A stretch of DNA of 64,000 nucleotides from Anaerolineae bacterium (GTDB taxonomy: Bacteria; Chloroflexota; Anaerolineae; Aggregatilineales; Phototrophicaceae), in contig JAJDXR010000058.1 in assembly GCA_022823165.1 (NCBI GenBank), positions 1 to 64,000 on the forward strand, given 5' to 3'. Each line of letters starts with the position of its first letter. Within the stretch, counting starts at the first letter, position 1. Position numbers and translations under genes: made by a program. The notes beneath the pieces are model-generated. The model was given only the letters and a program-made list of their open reading frames with translations, was not told the DNA's origin and made no database searches. Shown in pieces: positions 41,999 to 50,069 of the stretch.

Positions 41999-43237
41999 AT
42001 GCCCTCTCCCGAATTCTTCCAGGTCACGCCCGTCAGCGACGCGCTGCGGCGGCTTGAGGCGCATTGGCGGCCCGATCCGCCAGCCGAAACGATCGCGACC
42101 GCCGACGCTCTGGCCCGTATCCTGGCGTCCGATATCGCTTCGCCGGAACAAATCCCGGCTTTTCGCAAGAGCACAGTCGACGGCTACGCCCTGCGCGCCA
42201 GCGACACTTTCGGCGCCAGCCAGTCGTTGCCGGCCTTTCTGACAGTGTGCGGCGAGCTGCCGATGGGCGAAGCGCCGGCGCTGGACCTGGGCGCGGGCGA
42301 AGCGCTGCTGATCCACACCGGCGGCATGCTGCCGGCGAGCGCGGATGCTGTCATTATGATCGAGCACACGCAAGCGGCGGACGCGCATGAAATTGAAGTG
42401 CTGCGGGCGGTGGCCCCGGGCGAAAATGTGATTCAAGCCGGCGAAGACATAGGCGCGGGCAAAACGCTGCTGCCCGGTCGCCAGCGGCTGCGCCCCCAGG
42501 ATATCGGCGGATTGTTGGCGGTCGGCGTCGCTTCTGTCACCGTGCTGCGGCGGCCGCGCATCGGCATCTTGAGCTGCGGCGATGAATTGCTGCCGCCGGC
42601 TGCCGAATCGCCACCGCCCGGTAAAGTGCGCGATATCAACGCCTACACGTTAAGCGCGCTGGCGCAGAAGCTGGGCGCGGCTCCACTTCGCCTGGGCATC
42701 GCTTCCGATGACTTCGCCGATTATCAGCGGCGGGCCCGGGATGGATTCGCCGCTTGCGATATCCTGCTGCTCAGCGCCGGCAGCTCGGTCTCGGCGCGCG
42801 ATTACACCCGCGATGTCATCGCCGGGCTGGGGCAGCCGGGCGTCCTGCAGCATGGCCTGGCCACCAAACCGGGCAAGCCGACCATCCTGGCGCTTTGCGA
42901 CAACAGGCCCGTCATCGGCCTGCCGGGCAATCCGGTCTCGGCGCTGCTGGTGGCGCGCCAGCTTTTGCCCCATCTAGTCGCGCGTTACGGCGGGCAGGCG
43001 CTCGCCGCGCCGCGCCGCGTCAGCGCGCGCTTGAGCCAGCGGGTGGCGTCCGTGACCGGGCGCGAAGACTGGCTGCCCGTGCGTCTCAGCGAGGTTGATG
43101 GGCAGTTGCGGGCGCAGCCGATTTTTGGCAAGTCAAACTTGATTTTCACGCTGGTAGCGGCCGATGGTTTGCTGCGCGTCCCGCTGAATACCGGCGGCTA
43201 CGATGCCGGCAGCCTGGTTGATATCGAGATGTTTTGA
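41999..43237 (+). CDS. moeA: Molybdopterin molybdotransferase MoeA
   Basis: This 412-residue protein inserts molybdate into adenylated molybdopterin, the last step of molybdenum-cofactor synthesis. Domains in order: MoeA N-terminal (STVDGYALRA, residues 40-70, and HTGGMLPASADAVIMIEHT), the MoCF-binding domain with LLLSAGSSVSARDYT in place of the usual SGGxS (near residue 255), GLPGNPVSALLVA near 300, and the C-terminal beta barrel. No ribosome site is obvious; initiation may depend on a short leader. Followed by a second moeA-like gene. Confidence 0.93.
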   Translation: MPSPEFFQVTPVSDALRRLEAHWRPDPPAETIATADALARILASDIASPEQIPAFRKSTVDGYALRASDTFGASQSLPAFLTVCGELPMGEAPALDLGAGEALLIHTGGMLPASADAVIMIEHTQAADAHEIEVLRAVAPGENVIQAGEDIGAGKTLLPGRQRLRPQDIGGLLAVGVASVTVLRRPRIGILSCGDELLPPAAESPPPGKVRDINAYTLSALAQKLGAAPLRLGIASDDFADYQRRARDGFAACDILLLSAGSSVSARDYTRDVIAGLGQPGVLQHGLATKPGKPTILALCDNRPVIGLPGNPVSALLVARQLLPHLVARYGGQALAAPRRVSARLSQRVASVTGREDWLPVRLSEVDGQLRAQPIFGKSNLIFTLVAADGLLRVPLNTGGYDAGSLVDIEMF

Positions 43238-43281
43238 ATGCTGTTGCGGTATGGGCTTGAGGAGAGCTTGTCGCCTCTTTT

Positions 43282-43446
43282 GCCACCGGGTTCACCGAGT
43301 AGTTTTGAGGACACAGAGGTTTCCATATCGTTTCGACGCTCTCGCAGATATTGCCGTCATCTCTACTAATTGAAATCTGTCTCTGCCATAAAGATAGTAA
43401 AATGTTTTACTCGGTGGCCTCTTTTTTACTCTGCGTACTCGGTGGC
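43282..43446 (-). repeat. MITE-like element, full copy 1
   Basis: A 165-bp element with inverted ends GCCACCGGGTTCACCGAG and CTCTGCGTACTCGGTGGC. Its interior is the reverse complement of the interior of the copy at 55881-56045 (shared blocks TATGGCA, GACAGAT, GTCGAAA, GGAAAC-like), so both are the same element in opposite orientation. It has no coding capacity. Confidence 0.75.
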
Positions 43447-43532
43447 TAATCTTTTGCAAGATACTTGATGTTGCTGAGGCGGATTTTCGAGTTTCATATG
43501 TGTCTGAGCTAAGGCTGATTTGAGAATCGCTG

Positions 43533-45446
43533 ATGACAAAGCGCAAGATCTATCTGGAAGACATCCCGCTGGACGAGGCGCGGGCCAAGCTGCAAGCGGC
43601 GCTGCTGGGCGCCGAACGCGCCGGTCCGCTGGAAGGGGAACTTGTGCCCCTGGCCGATGCGCTGGGGCGGGTGACCGCCGAGCCGCTGCGCGTGCGCCGC
43701 TCGTCGCCGCATTTCCACTGCGCGGCCATGGATGGCTACGCGGTAGACGCGGCCGCCACTGTTTCCGCGCGAGAAACTCAGGCGCTGGCTCTGCGCCTGG
43801 GTCAAGACGCCTACCCGGTCAATACCGGCGACGCCCTGCCCGAGGGCTGCAACGCCGTCATCATGATCGAGAATGTCAACGAAGCTGACGAGGAGACGCT
43901 ACTCATCTACGCTGCCGTCGCGCCCTGGCAGCATGTGCGGCTGATGGGCGAGGACATGGTCACTACGGAAACCGTCTTGCAAGTGAACCATCAACTGCGC
44001 CCGGTCGATTTGGGCGCGCTGGCCGGCTGCGGGCATCAGCGCGTTTTGGCGCGGCGGCGGCCACGGGTGGTCATCATCCCCACAGGCAGCGAGCTCGTCC
44101 CCTTTGAGCAGGAGCCGGGGCGCGGGCAGCTGACCGAATACAACAGTCTCATCTTGTCCGCTCAGATTCGCGAAGCCGGCGGCGAGACGCAGGTGACGGA
44201 CATCGTCGGCGATGATGCCGAGCGCTTGCGTGAGGCGTTGGCTGACGCTTTGACGCAAGAGCCCGAGTTGATTCTGGTGCTGTCTGGGTCCTCAGCCGGC
44301 GCGCATGATTACACGGCGGCCGCCATCAAATCCATGGGAGAGGTGCTGGTGCATGGCATCGCCGTGCGGCCCGGGCATCCCGTCATCATCGGCATGGCGG
44401 CTACGCCCGTCATCGGCGTACCCGGCTATCCGGTCAGCGCGGCCCTCACCGGCGAGCTGCTGGCCCTGCCGCTGATCCGCGCCTGGCTGGGCTTGACGCC
44501 TGATGAACCGGCCACAATCGCAGCGGTCTCGACGCGCAAGATCGCCTCGCCCATCGGCGATGATGATTTTGTGCGCGTGGCGTTGGCGCAGATCGACGGG
44601 CGCATACAAGCGACGCCGCTGCAGCGGGGCGCGGGTGTGATTACCTCGCTGGTCCGCGCTGATGGCCTGGCGCATATCCCGCGCTTTCACGAAGGCGTCG
44701 ACCGCGGCGGAAAACTCAGCGTCTCGCTCTATCAGCCTTTATCCGCTATAGAGCGGACGTTAATGATCATGGGCAGCCACGATCCCATGCTCGACTTATT
44801 GGCGACGCGCCTGCGCCTGCGCTCGGCGGCGGCGAGGCTGGTCTCGGTCAATGTCGGCTCCATCGGCGGCCTGGTGGCGCTGCGGCGGGGGGAGGCGCAT
44901 GTGGCCGGCTGCCACCTCTTTGATCCTGAATCCGCCAGCTACAACGCGCCCTACCTGGAGCGCTACCTGCGCGATGAGCCGGTTGCGCTGGTGACCTTCG
45001 CTCAGCGCGAACAGGGGCTGATTTTGCCCGCCGGCAATCCGCTGGACATCAAGGGCATCGCCGACCTGCGCCGCGCGCGTTACATCAATCGGCAGCGGGG
45101 CGCCGGCACACGCGTCTTGTTCGACTATCTCTTGCAGCAGCGCGATATCGCGCCAGCCGAAATCCCCGGCTACGCCCACGAGGAGGTGACGCACCTGGCC
45201 GTCGCCGCGGCGGTGGCCGATGGCATCGGAGATTGCGGCATGGGCTTGCGCAGCGCGGCCGAAGCCATGGGTCTCGACTTCATCGGGCTGACCTGGGAAC
45301 GCTTCGACCTGGCCATTCCACGGCGGCATTTGGAGACTGCGCCAGTGCAGGCGCTATTGGAAACGCTGAACGACGCGGACTTCAAACGCGAACTGGGCGC
45401 GCAAAGCGGCTACCGCAGTGATCAGACCGGCCAGGTGGTGACATAA
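43533..45446 (+). CDS. MoeA fused to a periplasmic-binding-protein-like domain
   Basis: This 637-residue fusion joins a MoeA-like half (residues 1-410) to a PBP-like half (about 415-637). MoeA motifs are HCAAMDGYAVDAAAT, NTGDALPEGCNAVIMIEN, LVLSGSSAGAHDYT and GVPGYPVSAALTGELL. The second part has SHDPMLDLLATRLRL, the ligand-domain pattern VNVGSIGGLVALRRGEAHVA and GAGTRVLFDYLL. Such fusions are known; the appended domain may sense molybdate, tungstate or a cofactor intermediate. Cytoplasmic, no signal peptide. Confidence 0.9.
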   Translation: MTKRKIYLEDIPLDEARAKLQAALLGAERAGPLEGELVPLADALGRVTAEPLRVRRSSPHFHCAAMDGYAVDAAATVSARETQALALRLGQDAYPVNTGDALPEGCNAVIMIENVNEADEETLLIYAAVAPWQHVRLMGEDMVTTETVLQVNHQLRPVDLGALAGCGHQRVLARRRPRVVIIPTGSELVPFEQEPGRGQLTEYNSLILSAQIREAGGETQVTDIVGDDAERLREALADALTQEPELILVLSGSSAGAHDYTAAAIKSMGEVLVHGIAVRPGHPVIIGMAATPVIGVPGYPVSAALTGELLALPLIRAWLGLTPDEPATIAAVSTRKIASPIGDDDFVRVALAQIDGRIQATPLQRGAGVITSLVRADGLAHIPRFHEGVDRGGKLSVSLYQPLSAIERTLMIMGSHDPMLDLLATRLRLRSAAARLVSVNVGSIGGLVALRRGEAHVAGCHLFDPESASYNAPYLERYLRDEPVALVTFAQREQGLILPAGNPLDIKGIADLRRARYINRQRGAGTRVLFDYLLQQRDIAPAEIPGYAHEEVTHLAVAAAVADGIGDCGMGLRSAAEAMGLDFIGLTWERFDLAIPRRHLETAPVQALLETLNDADFKRELGAQSGYRSDQTGQVVT

Positions 45447-45480
45447 TTTATCGCCTGGACCGCGAGCAGAATATCGCCGG

Positions 45481-46278
45481 TTACCTGCTCCAAGCGCTGA
45501 AATCGTAATCAAAGTCGACCGACGGCGTACGCAGCTGCGCGTCCATGCCGCCATCGACGAAGAGACGCGTACCGGTGATATAGGCGGCGTCGTCCGAAGC
45601 CAGGAAGGCCACCGCCGCCGCCAGGTCCGCCGGACTGCCTTGACGTCCCAGCGGGATAACATCGGCCGGCGGAATCGGCGTATCACCCACGAAGCTGCCG
45701 CTGTCGACGCGTGTGCTGCCCGGCACAACCGTATTGACGCGGATATTCAGCCCAGCCAAGTCCAGCGCCATGACGCGCGTGGCCGCCTCAATGCCGCCCT
45801 TGCTGGTGTCGTAGCCGAACATGTGGCGATGCGCGCGCGAGGCGCCGCCGCTGCTGATGTTGATGATGACGCCGCCCCCACCGCGTTTGGCCATGAGGCG
45901 CGCCGCCGTCTGCGAGCAGTAAAACAGGCCGCTGAGGTTGACGCCCAGCGTGCGCCGCCAGGCCTCGTCGCTGTATTCCAGGAAGTTCTCGATGACACCG
46001 GGTTTATGCACAAAGGCGGCGTTGTTGACCAGGATATCGACCGCGCCGAAAGCATCGACCGCAGCTGCGAAAAGCGCCTCGACCGTCGATCGCTGGGTAA
46101 TATCCGTGCCGATGTAGATGACAGCCTCGCCCAATTCCGCAGCCAAGGCTTCGCCGGCGTCATCGTCGATATCGGCGATGACGACATTGGCGCCCTCCGA
46201 CGCGAGACGGCGGACGCAGCCCGCGCCGATGCCATTGGCGCCGCCGGTGATGACGGCTGTTTTACCTTCAAGTCGCAT
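45481..46278 (-). CDS. SDR-family oxidoreductase
   Basis: This 265-residue short-chain dehydrogenase starts at the ATG at 46278 (AGGAG site). The cofactor motif is VITGGANGIGAG, then VIADIDDDAG (acidic residue favouring NAD), LVNNAAF, and the catalytic triad Ser (NISSGG), Tyr and Lys in YDTSKG. The C-terminus is the usual GTRLFVDGGMDA. The substrate is unknown; sugars or polyols are plausible from context. Confidence 0.92.
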   Translation of the reverse strand: MRLEGKTAVITGGANGIGAGCVRRLASEGANVVIADIDDDAGEALAAELGEAVIYIGTDITQRSTVEALFAAAVDAFGAVDILVNNAAFVHKPGVIENFLEYSDEAWRRTLGVNLSGLFYCSQTAARLMAKRGGGGVIINISSGGASRAHRHMFGYDTSKGGIEAATRVMALDLAGLNIRVNTVVPGSTRVDSGSFVGDTPIPPADVIPLGRQGSPADLAAAVAFLASDDAAYITGTRLFVDGGMDAQLRTPSVDFDYDFSAWSR

Positions 46279-46356
46279 GGGGTGTCTCCTGTAGATTTGT
46301 GTCATTTGAGCGGGCGACCCGTTGGGGGCCTACAAGTTTTCCAAATAAGTAGTTGT

Positions 46357-46379
46357 GGGGGTCAGCCAGCGGCTGACCC
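46357..46379 (+). repeat. REP-like hairpin, TCAGCC stem
   Basis: GGGTCAGCC-AGC-GGCTGACCC is a perfect 9-bp stem without the exact GTAG foot. A close relative, with loop ACT and the foot, is at 61198. Confidence 0.75.
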
Positions 46380-46385
46380 GCTGCT

Positions 46386-47573
46386 TTATGCGCTATCGCG
46401 CAAGCGCGCCAAGTTAAACGCGGAGATGTCGAATTCGCAGCCGCCGTCCAGCGCCAGCTGCGCCAGCGTCTGCCCCACTGCCGCCGAATGCTTGAAGCCG
46501 TGCCCGGAGCAGGGTGATGCCAGCACCACGCGCTCGGTCGCCGGATGAAAATCGATCAGAAATTGCTCGTCTCGGGTCAGGGTATACAAGCAGACCTCGG
46601 CCTGCAGCGAGCGTTCGCGCAAGCCCTTGAGCCGCGGCCGCGTCAAGCGCTGGTACATATCGGCTTTCTCGGCGGCGGTCACGACGCGGTCGACCTCATC
46701 GGGCTGGGTGCTGGTGTGATACTGCTCGGTCACCAGCTTGACGCCGTCCATGCCCCCGTCTTCCAGTGGCGGCGCGGGAAAGACTGACCAGAAGTCTTCC
46801 AGCGTTTCGCCGATCCAAATGACAAAGGGAAAACGCGACGGCTCGAATGCGCTGCGGTCCTCCGCTTCAAACCAGTGGATAAGCTGCCGGCAGACGCGGA
46901 TGCCGCCGCGATGCGTCTCCGGCAGCAGCTCGCCGATCCAGGCGCCAGCCGCCAGGATCAGCTTGGCGGCGCGATAGCTGGCGGTTTCGGTTGTGACCGT
47001 CACGCCGCTGGCGTCGGCTTCGTAGCCTGTCACTTTTTCGCCCGTATGAATCGTCGCGCCGGCTTGACGCGCCAGTTCAAGCTGCGTCTCTATGCAGCGC
47101 TCCGGCCGCAGTACGCCCGCGTCCGCTTCGTAATAAGCGCGTTCGTCCGGGCGCGGCCTCAGCAGCGGAAAGCGCCGAATGATCTCGTCCGCGCTGATCA
47201 CTTCGTGCGGGATGCCGAACTTCTGGGCGATGCGCGCTGATGTCTCGACAAAGTCGCCCTGAAAATGGAAGGCGGCGGAGGAGTCCGAACCGATGATGAG
47301 GCCGCCGCTCTCATGGAAAAGCCTGCGCCCGGTCCGCGCTTCCAGGTCGCGCCAGATCTCGTTGCTGCGCCGCACAAACGGCATGTAGATCTCGCCTTCG
47401 GCGATGGCGCTGCGCGTGATGCGGGTGTCGCCGTGGCTGGAGCCCAGGCTGTGGGGCGGGTCGAAGCGGTCGATGCCGAGGGCGGTCGCGCCGCGCCTGC
47501 TGGCTTGATAGAGGGCGGCCGAGCCCATCGCGCCCAAGCCGACCACTATTAGATCATAATGCCTCGCTGTCAT
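46386..47573 (-). CDS. FAD-dependent oxidase (MSOX/MTOX family)
   Basis: This 395-residue flavoprotein resembles monomeric sarcosine oxidase and N-methyltryptophan oxidase, which oxidise N-methyl amino acids with oxygen. The FAD motif LIVVGLGAMGSAALYQASRRG is shortened here to VVGLGAMGSAALYQ, near the N-terminus, followed by DPPHSLGSSHGDTRI. A cysteine for covalent flavin is probably in SPCSGHGFK near residue 305-310. Its ATG overlaps the HyuB stop, so the two are translationally coupled. Confidence 0.88.
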   Translation of the reverse strand: MTARHYDLIVVGLGAMGSAALYQASRRGATALGIDRFDPPHSLGSSHGDTRITRSAIAEGEIYMPFVRRSNEIWRDLEARTGRRLFHESGGLIIGSDSSAAFHFQGDFVETSARIAQKFGIPHEVISADEIIRRFPLLRPRPDERAYYEADAGVLRPERCIETQLELARQAGATIHTGEKVTGYEADASGVTVTTETASYRAAKLILAAGAWIGELLPETHRGGIRVCRQLIHWFEAEDRSAFEPSRFPFVIWIGETLEDFWSVFPAPPLEDGGMDGVKLVTEQYHTSTQPDEVDRVVTAAEKADMYQRLTRPRLKGLRERSLQAEVCLYTLTRDEQFLIDFHPATERVVLASPCSGHGFKHSAAVGQTLAQLALDGGCEFDISAFNLARLRDSA

Positions 47574-49273
47574 TTCTTGGGCTCCTCTCGCAGTGTCGCC
47601 GTCGCCGCCGCGTCGATACTCATGGTATCAGCATCTATCACGACGCCATAGTCGCGCTTGGCCGCCGCCAGCGTGATATAGCCCTGTTTGACATCCTCCA
47701 GCACCCGCTGCGGATCGCGTTGAAATGGCTCGCCATATCCGCCGCCGCCGGGCAGCTTGAGCAGGACGCGCTGGCCCGGCCGCAAGACGTAATGGCTTTT
47801 GGGATGCGGCTGTGAACCGTCGCTGAGACGCACATCGCCGGCTGCGCCGCTTTTGCCGCCGAGCAGGCCCTGGGCCGGATTGCCCGTGCGGTCGTACATG
47901 CAAGAGTGGTTGGCGGGCGCGCCGGTGATGATCTCCAATTCCATCACTTGGCCCAGGCCGCCGCGGAAGCGGCCAGCGCCCCCGGAATCAACCCGCAGTT
48001 CGCGCCGGCGCATCAGAAGCGGCGCGGCCGTCTCGATGGCCTCGACCGGCACACCCATGATGCCGCTGGGGAAGGCGGTCGCCGACAAGCCATCGCGGTT
48101 GTGCCCGGCGCCCATCCCGCCCGCCGAAAAGAAAACGTAGGCGAATTCGCGCCCGTTTTCGTCCAGACCGTCCATCATGGTATTCCACAGGCCGGCTGAG
48201 CCATTGGCGATGACTTGCTCCGGCAATACTTCGGAAAGCGCTGTCAGCAGCGGCTGACTGACGAAGTGGCCGATCAGATGCCGGGCGCTGACCGGCGCGG
48301 GGCGCGTACAGTTGAGGATGGAGCCGCGGGGCGCGCGCACCTCAATGGGGCGGAAGGCGCCTTCGTTGTTGGGGATGCCCGGCGCCAGCGCCGCCATCAG
48401 CGTGTAGGTCGTGTAGGCGTGGGTGTAATTGAGCACGACATTGATGCCACGGGCGACCTGGGACGACGAGCCGGCGTAGTCGACGCTGAGCATATCGCCG
48501 CGCACCGCGATTTCACAGGCGATGGTCAGCGGCTCGTCGAAGCCGTCGATGCTGATGGTGTTGCCGTAGACGCCATCCGGCAGCCCTCGTATGGCGGAGC
48601 GCAGGGCCGCTTCGCTGCGATCCAGGATTTGCCCCGAGACCGCTTCGATATCGGGCAGGTTGTATTCTTCCAGCATCTCGATCAGCTTGCGCGCGCCCAC
48701 CTGGTTGCCGACTTCCTGGGCGTAAATGTCGCCGATGACTTGATCGGGCACACGCACATTGGCGCGGATGATATCGATTAGCTGCTGGTTGACCTCGCCG
48801 CCGCGGAAGAGCTTCATCAGCGGGATGGCCAACCCCTCTTCGTAGAGTGAGCGGGCGTCGCCGCCCATGGTGGCGCCGCCGATATCGACCGCGTGGCAAG
48901 TGCTGGCGAACCAGGCCACGCCGCGCCTACGATAAAATACCGGCGAGACTATCGTCAGGTCAAAGAGGTGGCCCGACGCCTCCCAGGGATCGTTGGTGAT
49001 CAAGGTGTCGCCTGGGTCCAGGCTGTCGATGGGATAATTGGGCGCGACATAGTTGCGTACGCAGTTGGCCATGGTGTTGATATGGCCGGGCGTACCAGTG
49101 ACGGATTGGGCGATCATATTGCCCGCGCGGTCGAAGACACCGGCGGAAAGATCACCCGCTTCGCGCACGACGGTGGTGAAGGAGGAGTGGATCAGCGCCG
49201 CGGCCTGTTCGTCGACCACGGAAATCAGCCGGCTCCAGATGACTTCGAGGGTGATGGGGTCAATCATTGGCAT
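47570..49273 (-). CDS. hyuB: Hydantoinase/oxoprolinase subunit B
   Basis: This 567-residue protein is the B subunit of N-methylhydantoinase/acetone carboxylase/5-oxoprolinase-type enzymes. Hallmarks are DPITLEVIWSRLISVVDEQ, TTVVREAGDLSAGVFDRAG, TGTPGHINTM and NDPWEASGHLFDLT. The C-terminal GGGGYGEPFQRDP is typical. HyuA lies upstream on the same strand (50070-52187), beyond an intervening plus-strand coiled-coil gene. With the coupled oxidase this suggests breakdown of an N-methylated hydantoin or amide. Confidence 0.92.
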   Translation of the reverse strand: MPMIDPITLEVIWSRLISVVDEQAAALIHSSFTTVVREAGDLSAGVFDRAGNMIAQSVTGTPGHINTMANCVRNYVAPNYPIDSLDPGDTLITNDPWEASGHLFDLTIVSPVFYRRRGVAWFASTCHAVDIGGATMGGDARSLYEEGLAIPLMKLFRGGEVNQQLIDIIRANVRVPDQVIGDIYAQEVGNQVGARKLIEMLEEYNLPDIEAVSGQILDRSEAALRSAIRGLPDGVYGNTISIDGFDEPLTIACEIAVRGDMLSVDYAGSSSQVARGINVVLNYTHAYTTYTLMAALAPGIPNNEGAFRPIEVRAPRGSILNCTRPAPVSARHLIGHFVSQPLLTALSEVLPEQVIANGSAGLWNTMMDGLDENGREFAYVFFSAGGMGAGHNRDGLSATAFPSGIMGVPVEAIETAAPLLMRRRELRVDSGGAGRFRGGLGQVMELEIITGAPANHSCMYDRTGNPAQGLLGGKSGAAGDVRLSDGSQPHPKSHYVLRPGQRVLLKLPGGGGYGEPFQRDPQRVLEDVKQGYITLAAAKRDYGVVIDADTMSIDAAATATLREEPKK

Positions 49274-49499
49274 TTTCCAAATTCAAGTTCTCTGGTCGAC
49301 GGCAATCGCGACGATTCGGATTGCACACATGAATTCGCTTTGAGCGCACTTTTGCGTTATTGTTCCACGATGTTATGATAAGAACACGCTATGTCATTGA
49401 TTTGATGTTATCCTATTAGGAGTCGAGACTCATCAGGACGCAGTTAGAGACTTTTTGCATTGGAAATCAAAGTAGATACGGGTACTAAGGAGATTCAGC

Positions 49500-49817
49500 A
49501 TGGCGCTAACGTCACATCAACATGAACCAGATCCGCAGCAGTATCCCAGATTGTCCCCAGATGAACAACGTATTGCTAACGCCGTAGTAGCTGCCCTGCG
49601 GCCTGAACTGAAAACTATCCGAGAAACGCAAGAGCAGCATACAAAAATACTCGAGCAGCACACAAAAATACTCAAGCAGCATACAAAAACACTCAAGCAG
49701 CATACAGAAACGCTTGAGCAGCATACCAAAATACTCAACAATCTCCAGCAAGAGATGCGTGGCGTAAACAGGATATTGGCCGGCGCGGGGTTGATTATAG
49801 ATGATCCCGACATCTAG
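49500..49817 (+). CDS. Small heptad-repeat coiled-coil protein
   Basis: A 105-residue protein with an AAGGAG site. Residues 45-79 are five 7-residue repeats of the pattern EQHTKIL/KQHTKTL, encoded by five 21-bp tandem repeats (49632-49736), and should form a coiled coil. The ends (PRLSPDEQRIANAVVAALRP and MRGVNRILAGAGLIIDDPDI) are not repeated. Repeat number could change by slippage. It sits on the plus strand between hyuB and hyuA. Function unknown; the fragment at 150-278 may be a relative. Confidence 0.8.
   Translation: MALTSHQHEPDPQQYPRLSPDEQRIANAVVAALRPELKTIRETQEQHTKILEQHTKILKQHTKTLKQHTETLEQHTKILNNLQQEMRGVNRILAGAGLIIDDPDI
49632..49736 (+). repeat. Five tandem 21-bp repeats inside the coiled-coil gene
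   Basis: Units begin GAGCAGCA or AAGCAGCA and end in ACTC/GCTT, at 49632, 49653, 49674, 49695 and 49716. Unit length is a multiple of three and equals one heptad. Confidence 0.9.
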
Positions 49818-50069
49818 GACCTGTTGAAAGCGAGTCTCAATACGTGGTAGATTGTAGATAGGTGTGTGGTGAGATCCGACACTAACCACTAGACCGCTCT
49901 GGGCAGACGGGGTTAGGGGAAGACGGGGCGACTCCTTCGGGAATCCCGCGACTCTAAAGGGCTTGCGACTTATACGGCGAGCCTTTTGGCTTTTGCGTTA
50001 AATCACAATCGCATCGAATGCCTTATTGCAGGGGCGTTTCGCTGGATCGTCCCAAACTACATTTCATTA

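Noticed and set aside
43282..43446. A full insertion sequence or transposase gene associated with the repeats.
   Set aside because: No transposase-like frame exists in or around any copy; the elements are noncoding.
49632..49736. Five short direct repeats that could suggest a CRISPR array.
   Set aside because: The units touch each other with no spacers, and they code for heptads in a protein.
49869..49905. A tRNA-like stretch: the reverse complement has GCCCAGAGCGGTCTAGTGG then TTAGTGTC, close to a tRNA 5' half.
   Set aside because: No T-loop (GGTTCGANTCC), no matching acceptor 3' strand and no five-base anticodon stem follow, so no tRNA is called.
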